Origin: Bacteroidales bacterium
GTDB taxonomy: Bacteria > Bacteroidota > Bacteroidia > Bacteroidales > P3
NCBI GenBank assembly: GCA_017449525.1
Contig: JAFTFL010000013.1
Coordinates: 1-64,000 of the forward strand
Direction: 5' to 3'
Length of the DNA stretch: 64,000 bases
Numbering within the stretch: the stretch's first letter is position 1; the number at the start of each line of letters is the position of its first letter. The notes under the pieces are model-generated. The model did not search any database and was not told where the DNA came from. It worked only from the letters and a program-made list of their open reading frames with translations. The position numbers were made by a program, and so were the translations under genes. This document shows positions 1 to 9,168 of the stretch, piece after piece.

Positions 1-10
1 GCACAAGACC

Positions 11-1252
11 ATGCTCACGGAGGAGTACTCCGCTGACCTGTCTTGGGGTAGCACGGAACTCAACCACTCCATCGTAGCCGCCGATGTGGTGTCGCTCGAC
101 TCCTCGCTGCCATTGAAGAAGCGCGGCAAGATTGGTAACGCCACGGGCACCATTGCAAAACTCGGTGTCAAGTTCCGCAAGGGCGAGAAGCAGATTACCA
201 ACATCAACATCATGGTCGCCCGTGGCGCAGACGAGGCCACGGTGGCAAGTAAGGTATTCGACGACGCACCCAAGGCTATCAAGGCTATCGACGTGCGCAA
301 GGAAATCATGTTCGAGGAGGCACTTTCCACAGGACAGGTGCTTGTGCTGGATGCATCCGATGAGGACAGCAACAACGACGGCGTGGGCGTTCGCGCAGAC
401 TTTGGCTACCTCCCCGAGAACTCGTTCAAGGGCACGGTAGCCCCGTGGGGCAAGAAAGCAGCCCGACCGCTTGACGACCTGCGTCAGATGTTCGACAAGG
501 CCAACGCGGACAGCAATGTCATCAACCATGTGTACGTGACGAAGAAGTATTTCAACTTTATGCGTAACTGCATGCAGTCGAAGTTGCTCGTCTCCACATT
601 TCAAGGTCAAGTCATTACCTCCCTCGTCCTGTTGCCCGTACCGAGCAAACAGGCTTTCCTCGACGCACTGGCCGACGAGTTCGGTGCTACGTTCCACATC
701 GTGGATAGCGTCTTCAAGGTAGAGAACACCGACGGCTCTACGACCCCTGTACGCCCGTGGGTAGAGGCCAACATCGTGGGCTTGCCCTCGGAGGTGTGCG
801 GTCGCATCGTGTACGGCACACTGGCCGAGGAAACGAACCCCGTACCCAACGTGTCCTATCAGAAGTCGGGTAGCCATATCCTCGTGTCGAAGTACTCCAA
901 GACAGACCCGTTGGAGGAGTTCACGGCGGCACAGGCTCTGTGTATGCCAGTGATTGACGGTGGCGACAGCATCTATATCCTCCACGCTGACGAGGTGGGC
1001 GACGGTGCACTGACCACCGACACCGAGACGCTGGAGTTCACCAAGGCTGGAGGATCCAAGACGTTAGAGGTGGCCTACAAGGGCGACGCCGACATTCTCG
1101 ACGTGAACACCGACGTTGACTGGGCAACCGTGAAGCGCACCGACGGCAAGATTACCGTCAAGGTCGCCGCTGGTACTACTGCTCGTGAGGGCACCATTAC
1201 CGTGTCCGACGGCTACAATAGCGTTGAAATTGCAGTCAAGCAGACCGCCTAA
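11..1252 (+). CDS. Phage major capsid protein with C-terminal BACON/Ig-like domain (5' end may lie outside window)
   Basis: This protein builds the phage head shell. The middle and C-terminal parts resemble lambda gpE-type capsid proteins: a VYVTKKYFNFM segment, then a conserved C-terminal EFTAAQALCMPVI region ending about residue 325. Residues about 336-413 form an extra beta-rich domain (LEFTKAGGSKTLEV to REGTITVSDGYNSVEIAVKQ) with the pattern of BACON/Ig-like domains, which in phages often sit on the particle surface and bind glycans. The frame is open to the window edge, so the first ATG at 11 may not be the true start. It is the first gene of a + strand morphogenesis run. The capsid call rests on weak similarity plus position; the C-terminal domain call is pattern-based. 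Confidence 0.72.
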   Translation: MLTEEYSADLSWGSTELNHSIVAADVVSLDSSLPLKKRGKIGNATGTIAKLGVKFRKGEKQITNINIMVARGADEATVASKVFDDAPKAIKAIDVRKEIMFEEALSTGQVLVLDASDEDSNNDGVGVRADFGYLPENSFKGTVAPWGKKAARPLDDLRQMFDKANADSNVINHVYVTKKYFNFMRNCMQSKLLVSTFQGQVITSLVLLPVPSKQAFLDALADEFGATFHIVDSVFKVENTDGSTTPVRPWVEANIVGLPSEVCGRIVYGTLAEETNPVPNVSYQKSGSHILVSKYSKTDPLEEFTAAQALCMPVIDGGDSIYILHADEVGDGALTTDTETLEFTKAGGSKTLEVAYKGDADILDVNTDVDWATVKRTDGKITVKVAAGTTAREGTITVSDGYNSVEIAVKQTA

Positions 1253-1263
1253 CAACTCTGAGC

Positions 1264-1590
1264 ATGGCAACAATTCTCGAAGCCCTCAAAGGCATAAACT
1301 CCTATCCCGTCCCGCTCCGCACCCTCTCTGAGACTGCGGAGCGTCGGGGTATCAGACTGGAGGACAACACGACAGCGGAAACGCTCCGAGGCAGGGAGTT
1401 CAATCTTTGCCGTGCCGACCTGCTGCTGTGGCTCTCCTATGCTCCGAACATCACGCAGGGCGGTCAGTCCTACTCGTTCACAGATGAGCAGCGCACAGCC
1501 ATGCGCAACCTCGCGTCGCAACTCTATGACGAGTTTGAGGAAGAGAATAAGCCCAATACTATTTACGGCTATAAAGGCTCACGGCTATGA
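1264..1590 (+). CDS. Small head-tail connector-like phage protein
   Basis: This 108-residue, mainly helical protein lies directly after the capsid gene and overlaps the next gene by 4 nt. In siphoviruses that position holds the DNA-packaging adaptor (gp6/gp15-type) that sits under the portal. The sequence shows a helix-rich N-terminus (ILEALKGINSYPVP) and a second block, RADLLLWLSYAPNI, followed by FTDEQRTAMRNLA. The pattern resembles the DUF6706 family seen in Bacteroides prophages. The role is inferred from position; no catalytic motif is present. Confidence 0.55.
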   Translation: MATILEALKGINSYPVPLRTLSETAERRGIRLEDNTTAETLRGREFNLCRADLLLWLSYAPNITQGGQSYSFTDEQRTAMRNLASQLYDEFEEENKPNTIYGYKGSRL

Positions 1591-1907
1591 TTATCGCTAA
1601 CGGCACTATTGAGTTCAAGGTAAAGAGAGGCGGTGGAATAGACCCAGCCACAGGCTACCCCGTCGCCTCTGCATCTGTGTGGGGCGATGCTGTGCCGTGT
1701 CAGTACCTAATCAATAGCCACGACAATCTTGGAAGGGTGCAGGGCGAAGCCTTTGTCCGCGCCTCGTACACCGTGCTGATTGAGCAGCAGCCTATCTCTT
1801 CGGAGCAGTTGCGTCTCACCGACCGCGCGGGTCGTGTGCTGGGTGAGTTCAGCATCATCAGCGTCGAGCAACTTGATGCCGTGTGTCAGACCCAAATAAT
1901 GGTGTAG
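1587..1907 (+). CDS. Head-closure-like phage protein
   Basis: This 106-residue protein is beta-rich (IIANGTIEFKVKR, QPISSEQLRLTDRAGRVLGEFSIISVEQL). It starts inside the last codons of the adaptor-like gene, so translation is probably coupled. Small beta-barrel head-closure proteins (SPP1 gp16 type) usually occupy this slot between the adaptor and the gp10-like neck protein. The call is positional with a compatible fold pattern. I do not recognise a specific family. Confidence 0.45.
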   Translation: MIIANGTIEFKVKRGGGIDPATGYPVASASVWGDAVPCQYLINSHDNLGRVQGEAFVRASYTVLIEQQPISSEQLRLTDRAGRVLGEFSIISVEQLDAVCQTQIMV

Positions 1908-1911
1908 TCCT

Positions 1912-2475
1912 ATGCCTACCCGACAGACAACCAAAATGGCCGAGGTAGATCGCCAAATAGAGCGGCTGGTAGAAGCTGCGAAGCGTGCGATAGTGCGCCG
2001 ACTGGCTATAATAGGTGAAATGTGCGTCAACAAAGCACGTTCATTACCTGGTCCAAGCCTCACCGTCTTTTGGGACAGTGAGAAAGGCCAACCATTGCGC
2101 AGTATACCGAAGCATACGCCAGGCTACATCGACTGGACGGCCAACCTAAGGTCGTCAATCGGCTATGTCATTGTGGTAGACGGGGAAATAGCGAAGATGT
2201 CCACCTTCGAGCCTGTCAAAGGGATGGATGGAGATGGCACGCAGGGGGCGCAGGAAGGTAAGGCGTTCGCCGAACGACTGGTTGCCGAGTACCCGCATGG
2301 TATTGTTCTCATTGTTGTCGCAGGAATGAAGTACGCCGAGTATGTGCAGCGCAAAGGGTATGATGTGACGGTTAGTGCCGAACTGCTGGCGGAGCAGTTG
2401 CTGGAGCAATTTGGAATCAAGTCGAAGACCAAACCAATAGATGGGAGCAAAGACAGCCAAAGAGATACAGGGTGA
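1912..2475 (+). CDS. Neck/tail-completion protein, HK97 gp10-like
   Basis: This 187-residue protein has an N-terminal helix rich in basic residues (VDRQIERLVEAAKRAIVRRL), a YIDWTANLRSSIGYVIV strand region and a C-terminal KYAEYVQRKGYDV motif. HK97 gp10-type neck and tail-completion proteins commonly have a DTGNLRSSI-like block followed by YA.yvE.kG, which fits well. It lies between the head-closure-like and tail-terminator-like genes, and its 3' end overlaps the next gene by 35 nt. Confidence 0.6.
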   Translation: MPTRQTTKMAEVDRQIERLVEAAKRAIVRRLAIIGEMCVNKARSLPGPSLTVFWDSEKGQPLRSIPKHTPGYIDWTANLRSSIGYVIVVDGEIAKMSTFEPVKGMDGDGTQGAQEGKAFAERLVAEYPHGIVLIVVAGMKYAEYVQRKGYDVTVSAELLAEQLLEQFGIKSKTKPIDGSKDSQRDTG

Positions 2476-2863
2476 TTTTCTTGCTATGTTGCAGGTCAGT
2501 CCGTTGGCAGAGGCAATCAGTGGTAGCGTCTACCGTGCAGGTCTGCGACCGCGCGATAGTAGGAACGAAGATATCACCGTTGCCTTGGTTAGTGGGCTGG
2601 CCGACCAGATACAGAGGGGTGTTGTAGCCATCTGTGTCTACGTGCCAGATAGCGATCCTTACAACAACGGCGTGTTAGTGGAGGATATGAAACGGACTGC
2701 CGACTTGGAGCGTATCGCGCAGGACTGGGTGGACACCTTTCCTGAAAGAGGTACGGACTATGTCCTGCAGCTGCAAGATACCATCACCACGGTAGCAGAA
2801 GAATCGATACATCAGCACTTTGTTAGTATAATGCTGCATTACAGACTATTCACAGAGTATTAA
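2441..2863 (+). CDS. Tail terminator-like phage protein
   Basis: This 140-residue protein starts inside the preceding gene. It has a central ITVALVSGLADQIQRGVVAICVYVPDS strand-helix segment and ends with a strand (HQHFVSIMLHYRLFTEY). Tail terminators, which cap the tail tube at the head end, share this size and position, just before the tail tube gene. Assignment is by gene order and overall alpha/beta pattern. Confidence 0.5.
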   Translation: MGAKTAKEIQGDFLAMLQVSPLAEAISGSVYRAGLRPRDSRNEDITVALVSGLADQIQRGVVAICVYVPDSDPYNNGVLVEDMKRTADLERIAQDWVDTFPERGTDYVLQLQDTITTVAEESIHQHFVSIMLHYRLFTEY

Positions 2864-2889
2864 ATGATTAAACAGAAAGGAAAAGAATT

Positions 2890-3399
2890 ATGTTATTGAT
2901 GGGTAAACCCAAGCTGTCGGTGGCCAAGAGTGTCAATGGTGCGCCGAGTGGAGACTGGAAAGTGATAGACACACCAGTGCAGGACAGTGTAAACCTTGAC
3001 ACGCAAGAGGGGACCGACCTTGAGGCGAGAGAAGAGGGTGGCGAGATAGTCGACAAGATATCGCAGGCAGCCACCTATACGCTCACCTTCGAATTGTTCA
3101 AGAAAGACGGTGTGCCGTTCCCGTTCACCGACAATGGCGGTGTAGTGAGTGGCGAGTATGCCATTCGCGTAGAGTCTGGCATAGATGGGCACAAGGCACC
3201 CCACCTGCAGATAGACCGTGCCACGGTGAAGACCTCGACGCTCTACTCTGTCAACGACACGCTGCGCAAGCAATTCACATTTTCTGCATTGAAGCCAGCC
3301 AGTGGCGACACCGTGAAGGTGCTTGACCAAGGTGCTACGGCGGAGGTAGAGAATGACATTACCGACACCACCGAGACGGGTGGTGGAACAGGAGAGTGA
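2890..3399 (+). CDS. Major tail tube protein
   Basis: This 169-residue protein forms the tail tube and lies directly before the tail chaperone and tape measure genes. It is beta-rich (WKVIDTPVQDSVNLDTQEGTD, YTLTFELFKKDGVPFPF, YAIRVESGIDGHKAPHLQI) and ends in an acidic/Gly linker (TDTTETGGGTGE). Such a linker would normally precede a C-terminal extension. The ATG at 2890 follows an A-rich AAAGGAAAAGAATT leader. The TGA at 3397 is followed in frame by 35 further sense codons ending at 3507, where the stop overlaps the next ATG as ATGA; see findings. Confidence 0.68.
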   Translation: MLLMGKPKLSVAKSVNGAPSGDWKVIDTPVQDSVNLDTQEGTDLEAREEGGEIVDKISQAATYTLTFELFKKDGVPFPFTDNGGVVSGEYAIRVESGIDGHKAPHLQIDRATVKTSTLYSVNDTLRKQFTFSALKPASGDTVKVLDQGATAEVENDITDTTETGGGTGE

Positions 3400-3503
3400 A
3401 GAAGAGGCAGGGTAAGTTCTGCCAAGCGTATTGCGAGCCTCGAAGTCAAAGCGAGAAGCCAGGTGTCGGACACCTCTTCGAGGCCAAGAAAAGAAGTCAG
3501 CTC

Positions 3504-3971
3504 ATGAGACATACCACAGAGAAGCAAGTAGCAGACACAATTCTGCAGCAGCCGAAGCGGATGAAGATAGGAGCGAGGTACTACACCGTGAGTGCCCCGA
3601 CGACAGCCCACCTCATCATGGCCTCTGCGGCCATATCAGAATTGCCGTACATAGACATCGACAATCAGCAGAACGTGTTGGAGTACGTGCTAAAAGAGGC
3701 TCAGCATTGTACAGCCATAGGCAAGGTGCTGGCCACAATGCTGGTCAGTGCACGAGGTTCCATGGGGAGAGGGCTGTTACATAGAGTGTGGGAGTGGCGT
3801 GTTGCCCGACTGTCCCGTAGGCTGATGGAGCGAAGCAGTAACGACGACATGATAAAGGCCGCCTATGAGTTGTTATCAAGGCAGCAGGTGCAAAGTTTTT
3901 TCGCGCTTATCGCTTTCCTCGGCGGAGTAAACATGACCAAGCCGACGAAAGCGACAGCATCTGGGCAGTAA
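3504..3971 (+). CDS. Tail assembly chaperone, short (gpG-like) form
   Basis: This is the unshifted product of the tail chaperone locus, which keeps the tape measure protein soluble during tail assembly. I place the start at the ATG at 3504 (MRHTTEKQVADTILQQP). An upstream GTG at 3396 would add 36 residues of poor coding quality. The protein has a helical middle (STHLIMASAA-like block) and ends at 3971, after the slippery site at 3896-3902. The gene lies between the tail tube and tape measure genes, as gpG/gpGT chaperones do in lambda-like siphoviruses. Family identity is inferred from location, size and the frameshift. Confidence 0.62.
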   Translation: MRHTTEKQVADTILQQPKRMKIGARYYTVSAPTTAHLIMASAAISELPYIDIDNQQNVLEYVLKEAQHCTAIGKVLATMLVSARGSMGRGLLHRVWEWRVARLSRRLMERSSNDDMIKAAYELLSRQQVQSFFALIAFLGGVNMTKPTKATASGQ

Positions 3972-4177
3972 TAGGTAGCTTCTCCAAGTGGTACAGAGTT
4001 CCCTTTGACTATGTGCTATACGACATCAGTTACGACAACATGATATTGTACGGGGCGGTCATTCCCAGCCTTGACACAGACACGAAGAAAGAGGGGATAG
4101 CGAAAGACAAGGCGTACAATGCCAACACGGCGGCAGGATGGGAAAGAATCCTACAGGAAGCACGCAAGATGCAATAA
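3504..4177 (+). CDS. Tail assembly chaperone, -1 frameshifted (gpGT-like) form
   Basis: Shifting back one base at T TTT TTC (3896-3902) lets the chaperone frame continue after QSFF into a second frame that is open to the TAA at 4175-4177. It adds about 92 residues, including SFSKWYRVPFDYVLYDIS and a helical tail (AAGWERILQEARKMQ). The second frame has no convincing start codon of its own and stops 12 nt before the tape measure ATG. This is the classical layout of the gpG/gpGT pair. The product is inferred from sequence and not demonstrated. Confidence 0.6.
3896..3902 (+). promoter_or_regulatory. Programmed -1 ribosomal frameshift slippery heptamer T TTT TTC
   Basis: The zero-frame codons are AGT TTT TTC, giving the X XXY YYZ heptamer TTTTTTC. 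Both P- and A-site tRNAs can re-pair with TTT after a -1 slip. It lies 23 codons before the zero-frame stop, in the tail chaperone gene just upstream of the tape measure gene, where many tailed phages use such a site. Confidence 0.65.
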
Positions 4178-4189
4178 AAGATATACGAC

Positions 4190-7100
4190 ATGGCAGAGGA
4201 TGGAAGACTTGGGTTTATAATCAGCCTTACTGACGAGAGCGTAACGAAAGTTGCGAAGCAGATAAAGGAACAGTTTCGGCAAATAGGACTATCTGCAGAG
4301 AAAGCAGGCAGCGACATAGACAGAGAGTTCAGTCGAGTACCCTCTTCCTTATCAGAGACAGCCAAGCAGGCCGATGCAGTGCAGGTAGCCTTCACGAAGA
4401 TAGGAGGTACCCTGTCGTCGTTGGTAGGGGTAGGTTCAGCGATGGGCTTTGTCAAGCAGGTCTTCAGTGTCCGCGCTGAGATGCAGAACACCGAAGCCAT
4501 GCTACGCGTGTTTCTCGGTTCGGCCGAGAAAGCCAACGACTTCTTCAAGTCGCTGCAGGGCTATGCCTACAATAACGTCTTTGAGTTCAAAGATTTGGCC
4601 AAGCAGTCGGCGCAGCTGTTGGCCTATAAAACCAATGTAGAGGAAGTTATCCCTACTCTCAACAAGCTATCAGAGATAGCGGCAGGCACTAACATGCCGT
4701 TAGAGCACTTGGTGGCCATATTCAACAAGGTAAAGGCCAACAACAAACTCGACGGCCAAGCTGTCATGTCGTTGGGTAACATGGGTATCGACATCTATGA
4801 GCAACTTGCCCAGATAAAGAATGCCGAGGAGTCCATCAAGCCAGTCAATGAGCAGGTGCAATACACGCGCGATAGCGTGAAAGGGTTGTCGCTTACCTTT
4901 GAAGACCTGCAGAAAGTCATCAACAACGTGTCGACAGATGGTGGCATGTTTGCTGGCATGATGGAGGAGAAGATGAAGACGCTCGGGGACAGTTGGGGGT
5001 TGATGCAGGACAACCTCACCAATATGTTCAACGAGATAGGTGAGCAGATGCAGGGCTTCTTGAGGGGCGCCATGGGAGTTGGCAACGCCATCATCGAGAA
5101 CTACGACAAGATAGCTAAGGCCATAGCCATTGTTATAGCAGCCTACGGGACAGCCAAGGCGGCCAACATAGCGATGAACGCCGTACATGAGAGTACCTTG
5201 CACACCACCAAGATGAGCAATGCGACATGGTCATTGCGGGCGGAACTCCTTATTGCCAATGCACAGGCAGGTGTTAAAGTCTCAAAAGTAGAGCAGGATA
5301 TCATCGATAAGCAGCGCGCAGAGATAGCGGAGCTAGAACGATCCATCACAGCGACGCAGAAGAAGACCATCATAGAGCAAGCCCAGCGGGATAACCTTGC
5401 GGACATCCTCACGGACACGCAGAAGCAGCAGTTAGCGCAGCGGGGTCTCAACCAAGAGTCGGAGGCCTACATACCCATCGCCACATCATTGCTGACGAGA
5501 GAGCAGAAGATAGCCTTCGCGCAGGCAGATCTAACGAACAATGCGGCTGATTACATTGACGCGTTGCGTAAACAGAAGCGAGCCAATCAAGAGTTGGTAT
5601 CGGGTTATGAAGACTTAGCCAAGAAGACGCAGAGGCGTCTCGAGGCAGCCAAAGAAGAGCGGCAGACAGGAGAAGAGATTGTTAGCTACCTCAGCATGGA
5701 GACATCACAGCTGGAGGAGGTGGCTAAGGCTGCAAAGGAGAATGGGGACGAGAAGGCCTATTTGGCAGTTACCTCTAAACTGACGGCTAAGCAGTTGGAA
5801 TTAGAAGAAGCCAGGACGATGACGGATGCAGCCGCCAAGAAGGTAGCAGCCGCCGAGGCAGAGCGGTTGGCACAGCAGGAAGCACGGGAATCACTTGCGC
5901 ATGGGAAGAATACGGTAGCAGAGGGTGTAGAGACGGGGGCGACAAAGGCTCTCACGGGCGCAAAGAAGATGCTTGCCTTAGTTGTTGATAAGGTGAGGAA
6001 CTCCATCTCTGCATTGTGGGCGACGATAAAGGCGAACCCGATAGGGCTTGTTATTGCAGCCATCACGGGTGCGGTAGCCATCTTCAAGAAGTTCACTGCG
6101 AGTGCGCGCGAGCAGCGTGAAGCGACGAAGAGTGTAGAACGGTCGGCAGGAGAGGCGGCAGCCAAAGTAGATGACCTGTTTGACGCGCTGCGCAACTGTA
6201 AGGAGGGGACAGACCTGTATACGTCGTCGCTCAAGAAGCTCAAGTCGGAGTACCCTGAGCTCATCCAGCACTTTCTTGACGAGAAAGGCAACTTGAACGA
6301 CATAGAGTCAGCCTATGAGGCAGTGAAGAAAGCCGCCATGAATGCTGCACGAGCCGAGGCGAAGCGACAACTCATCGTGCAGAAGAGCGGAGAGACGGAG
6401 GAAAGCATTGCAGGTGATACGCAAGACCTTTTCAAGAGGCTTTCAAAAGACCTCACGACACGGCAGCGAGCAGAGATCAACAAGGTGGTGGAGAAGCTGC
6501 GGAACGGGGACTATGGGGACAACGCCACAAGTAAGGCGGGCGCAGAGATTGCGCGCATCACGGGTAAGAATAACATGCTTGTCTACAAAAACCTTCGTGA
6601 AATATACAATGCGCAGCGCGAGTTGGATGCATTCGTTACCAACCTCAATGTGGCAGGGGATGCCATAGAAGAGGCGAAGGGGAAAGGCGTTGTGGATGAT
6701 GCAGTAAAGCCGAAGGGTAAGAAGTACTACGAGGACCTCATCACGGATGCACAAGGGCGCATTGATGCGCTGACGGAAGACCAGTTCAAGGACGGGACAG
6801 GCCAGCGGATAAAGGCAGAAGCCGAGAAAGAGATAGAGGCAGCCAAGAGAGCGTTGAAGAAGTGGGCTACGGGAAAAGATAAGAATAAAGAAGCCCTGCG
6901 GAGCAGTCTGCAGCAGAACGATATGACGTTGCTGGCACAGCGCAATAGTGCCCGAGATGCGGCCCTGTCTTACGAGCAGGCCATCATAGATGGGCTTGAT
7001 GAGGGCTTTGATAAAGAACTGAGGCAGATAAAGCTGAATGCAGAGCAGCGCAAGAACGCACTCTCCGATGCCATCGCATCAGACGAGCACACCATTCGTG

Positions 7101-9157
7101 ATGAAGCCGAAAGGCTATGGAAGGTGCGCCATCCAGACGCGACGACCTCCTTTGACCGGAGAAAGGTACGATTTGACAGCTCTAAGGGCACGAGTAAAGA
7201 CCAGTTTAGCGGCCTTGGGCTCAGCGACAGTGATGTGGAGTACCTGTACAACCTTGCGACATCCAAGCACGAGGAATATCTTCAGAAAGAGAAGCAGTTC
7301 AATCAAGAGCAGTCCAACAGCGTGCAACAGCTATACAAAGAAATACTTGACAATGCCAGTGATGTAGAGAAGCAGCTCAGTAAGATAGATGAGAAGTACC
7401 GCACGGGTCGGGCAGCACTGGAACAGGCCATGCTAAACGATGAGGCGGTAACGGCCGAGCGTCGCACCGCCATCCTTACGGCACAAGACAAGTTGTATGA
7501 GCGGGAACGTCGAGCTATAGAGGATAGTGCGTTGGGTAACTACAAGACATTTCAGCAGAAGAGAGAGGCTTTGGCACGGCAGTATGCAGAGAAGCGTAGA
7601 GACCTCGTTGCAGCAGGAGGCAACCAAGAGAACGAAGAGTTGCTGGAGCGCGACTATATGTTAGAATACTCCGCCCTGCTATTGAGCGAGGATGCGGAGT
7701 ATAAGCAGTTCCTCACTCGTGTCGACGGGATGATAACGGCGGAGCTGCAGAAACTACTCAAGGAGGCCAAGAAGACGCTGGACGATGCCATCGCAAAAGG
7801 GTTGGCAAAAGACAGTGAAGAAGTGATGAAACTGCGGGCTCAGATAGCGGAACTTGAGCAGCAGATAGAAGATGCCAATGAGACGCAGGAAGCCATCCGT
7901 ATAGACAAGTGGGCGAAATGGGGTGCCCAGGTGTCGCAGTTGGGTAATGAGATAGAGACATTGGGTAGCTCCATTGATGGGGTGGCAGGAGAAGTGATAA
8001 GTGGCATTGGCAGCATGATGGGCACCGTGGGTAGTGGGGTGGCTGCCGCCGCCCAGTTAGCAAAGGGTGGGCTGACGTCGTTAGAAAAGGCCAGTGTCAT
8101 CATCTCCATCATATCTGCGGCAGTACAGGTGGTGCAGAAGATACGGAGTCTTGTGCAGGCCTCGGAGGAGCGGAAAGCCAAGGCGGAGCTTGATGCGTAT
8201 AAAGAGAGGGTAGCCAAGCTAACGGATGCCTACGAAGCCTTAGAGGCAGCCGCCAACAAAGCCTATGGCAGCGCGAAGAAGGCACTGCTCAACAAGCGAC
8301 TGGTAGAGCAGAACAAGCTGCTCAAGGAGCAGGAGGCGCGAAGGGATGCCCTTCTCAAGAAGCAGCAGGAGTTAGAGAATACGAAATGGACCGCCAGGGA
8401 CTGGTTCAAGTCCTATAAACTGTCCGATGACGAGAAGGCGGAGTTGGACGCGTTAAACGACAGTATCAAGCAGTCCGCAGAGAGTCTTGCTGAGTTGCGG
8501 CAAGCTGCGAAAGATGCCATCTTTGGTGAAGACATCCAAACGGCGATAAGCAACTTTGCATCCGCCTTACAGGAGGCATGGCAGGAGGGGACGAGTTTCG
8601 ATGCGGAAGCCTTTGCAGTAGACCAGATAAAGAAGATGCTGAACGAGGAGATGCTGCAGATGATGAAGATGCTTGACGATGTCTACAGCATGGCAGGCAC
8701 CAAGATAGGGGACACGTTCATTAGGCAGTTTGAGGATAGGAATGGCGAGTTTGTCTCCATGCAGTACATCCGCGACAAGATAGAGGAGTTCTTGGCCAAT
8801 GACGGACGGATTGATGATGACGAGAAGGCGGAGATAGCGCGCCTATACAAGCGGTTGCAGGAGCTCACGGAAGAGGCCTATGGTTGGTCAAAGGACATCT
8901 ACGAAGAGGATGCGTCGCGGAGCGGAAGCAGCAAAGGGGTGGCACAAGCCTCACAGGACAGCATTGACGAGCTCAACGGGCGCATGACAGCTGTACAAGG
9001 GCACACTTACAACATCAGTGCAAACACGGACATACTGCGTGAGAACACGGCGGCGATGATGCGCAGCGTGCTACAGATAGAGGAATATACGCGCCACTTA
9101 GTTGCCATGGACAGGAACATACAAGACATGCGTACCTACGGTGTGAAAGCTTTGTAA
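4190..9157 (+). CDS. Tail tape measure protein
   Basis: This 1655-residue protein sets tail length and helps DNA pass into the host. It is very rich in Ala, Glu, Lys and Gln with long heptad-like helices (for example residues about 365-580 and 1225-1275). It has hydrophobic helical stretches at about 310-330 (AIAIVIAAYGTAKAANIAMN), about 610-630 (NPIGLVIAAITGAVAIF) and about 1265-1310. The N-terminus (FIISLTDESVTKVAKQI) resembles other tape measure N-termini. It is the largest gene of the tail block and sits between the chaperone and distal tail genes. The length implies a long flexible tail, hence siphovirus morphology. Confidence 0.88.
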   Translation: MAEDGRLGFIISLTDESVTKVAKQIKEQFRQIGLSAEKAGSDIDREFSRVPSSLSETAKQADAVQVAFTKIGGTLSSLVGVGSAMGFVKQVFSVRAEMQNTEAMLRVFLGSAEKANDFFKSLQGYAYNNVFEFKDLAKQSAQLLAYKTNVEEVIPTLNKLSEIAAGTNMPLEHLVAIFNKVKANNKLDGQAVMSLGNMGIDIYEQLAQIKNAEESIKPVNEQVQYTRDSVKGLSLTFEDLQKVINNVSTDGGMFAGMMEEKMKTLGDSWGLMQDNLTNMFNEIGEQMQGFLRGAMGVGNAIIENYDKIAKAIAIVIAAYGTAKAANIAMNAVHESTLHTTKMSNATWSLRAELLIANAQAGVKVSKVEQDIIDKQRAEIAELERSITATQKKTIIEQAQRDNLADILTDTQKQQLAQRGLNQESEAYIPIATSLLTREQKIAFAQADLTNNAADYIDALRKQKRANQELVSGYEDLAKKTQRRLEAAKEERQTGEEIVSYLSMETSQLEEVAKAAKENGDEKAYLAVTSKLTAKQLELEEARTMTDAAAKKVAAAEAERLAQQEARESLAHGKNTVAEGVETGATKALTGAKKMLALVVDKVRNSISALWATIKANPIGLVIAAITGAVAIFKKFTASAREQREATKSVERSAGEAAAKVDDLFDALRNCKEGTDLYTSSLKKLKSEYPELIQHFLDEKGNLNDIESAYEAVKKAAMNAARAEAKRQLIVQKSGETEESIAGDTQDLFKRLSKDLTTRQRAEINKVVEKLRNGDYGDNATSKAGAEIARITGKNNMLVYKNLREIYNAQRELDAFVTNLNVAGDAIEEAKGKGVVDDAVKPKGKKYYEDLITDAQGRIDALTEDQFKDGTGQRIKAEAEKEIEAAKRALKKWATGKDKNKEALRSSLQQNDMTLLAQRNSARDAALSYEQAIIDGLDEGFDKELRQIKLNAEQRKNALSDAIASDEHTIRDEAERLWKVRHPDATTSFDRRKVRFDSSKGTSKDQFSGLGLSDSDVEYLYNLATSKHEEYLQKEKQFNQEQSNSVQQLYKEILDNASDVEKQLSKIDEKYRTGRAALEQAMLNDEAVTAERRTAILTAQDKLYERERRAIEDSALGNYKTFQQKREALARQYAEKRRDLVAAGGNQENEELLERDYMLEYSALLLSEDAEYKQFLTRVDGMITAELQKLLKEAKKTLDDAIAKGLAKDSEEVMKLRAQIAELEQQIEDANETQEAIRIDKWAKWGAQVSQLGNEIETLGSSIDGVAGEVISGIGSMMGTVGSGVAAAAQLAKGGLTSLEKASVIISIISAAVQVVQKIRSLVQASEERKAKAELDAYKERVAKLTDAYEALEAAANKAYGSAKKALLNKRLVEQNKLLKEQEARRDALLKKQQELENTKWTARDWFKSYKLSDDEKAELDALNDSIKQSAESLAELRQAAKDAIFGEDIQTAISNFASALQEAWQEGTSFDAEAFAVDQIKKMLNEEMLQMMKMLDDVYSMAGTKIGDTFIRQFEDRNGEFVSMQYIRDKIEEFLANDGRIDDDEKAEIARLYKRLQELTEEAYGWSKDIYEEDASRSGSSKGVAQASQDSIDELNGRMTAVQGHTYNISANTDILRENTAAMMRSVLQIEEYTRHLVAMDRNIQDMRTYGVKAL

Positions 9158-9168
9158 AAGGAGAGAAG

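Noticed and set aside
3396-3503. GTG start at 3396 for the tail chaperone
   Set aside because: The 36 added residues have poor coding character, while the alternative frame over the same bases looks like a tail tube extension and its stop overlaps the ATG at 3504.
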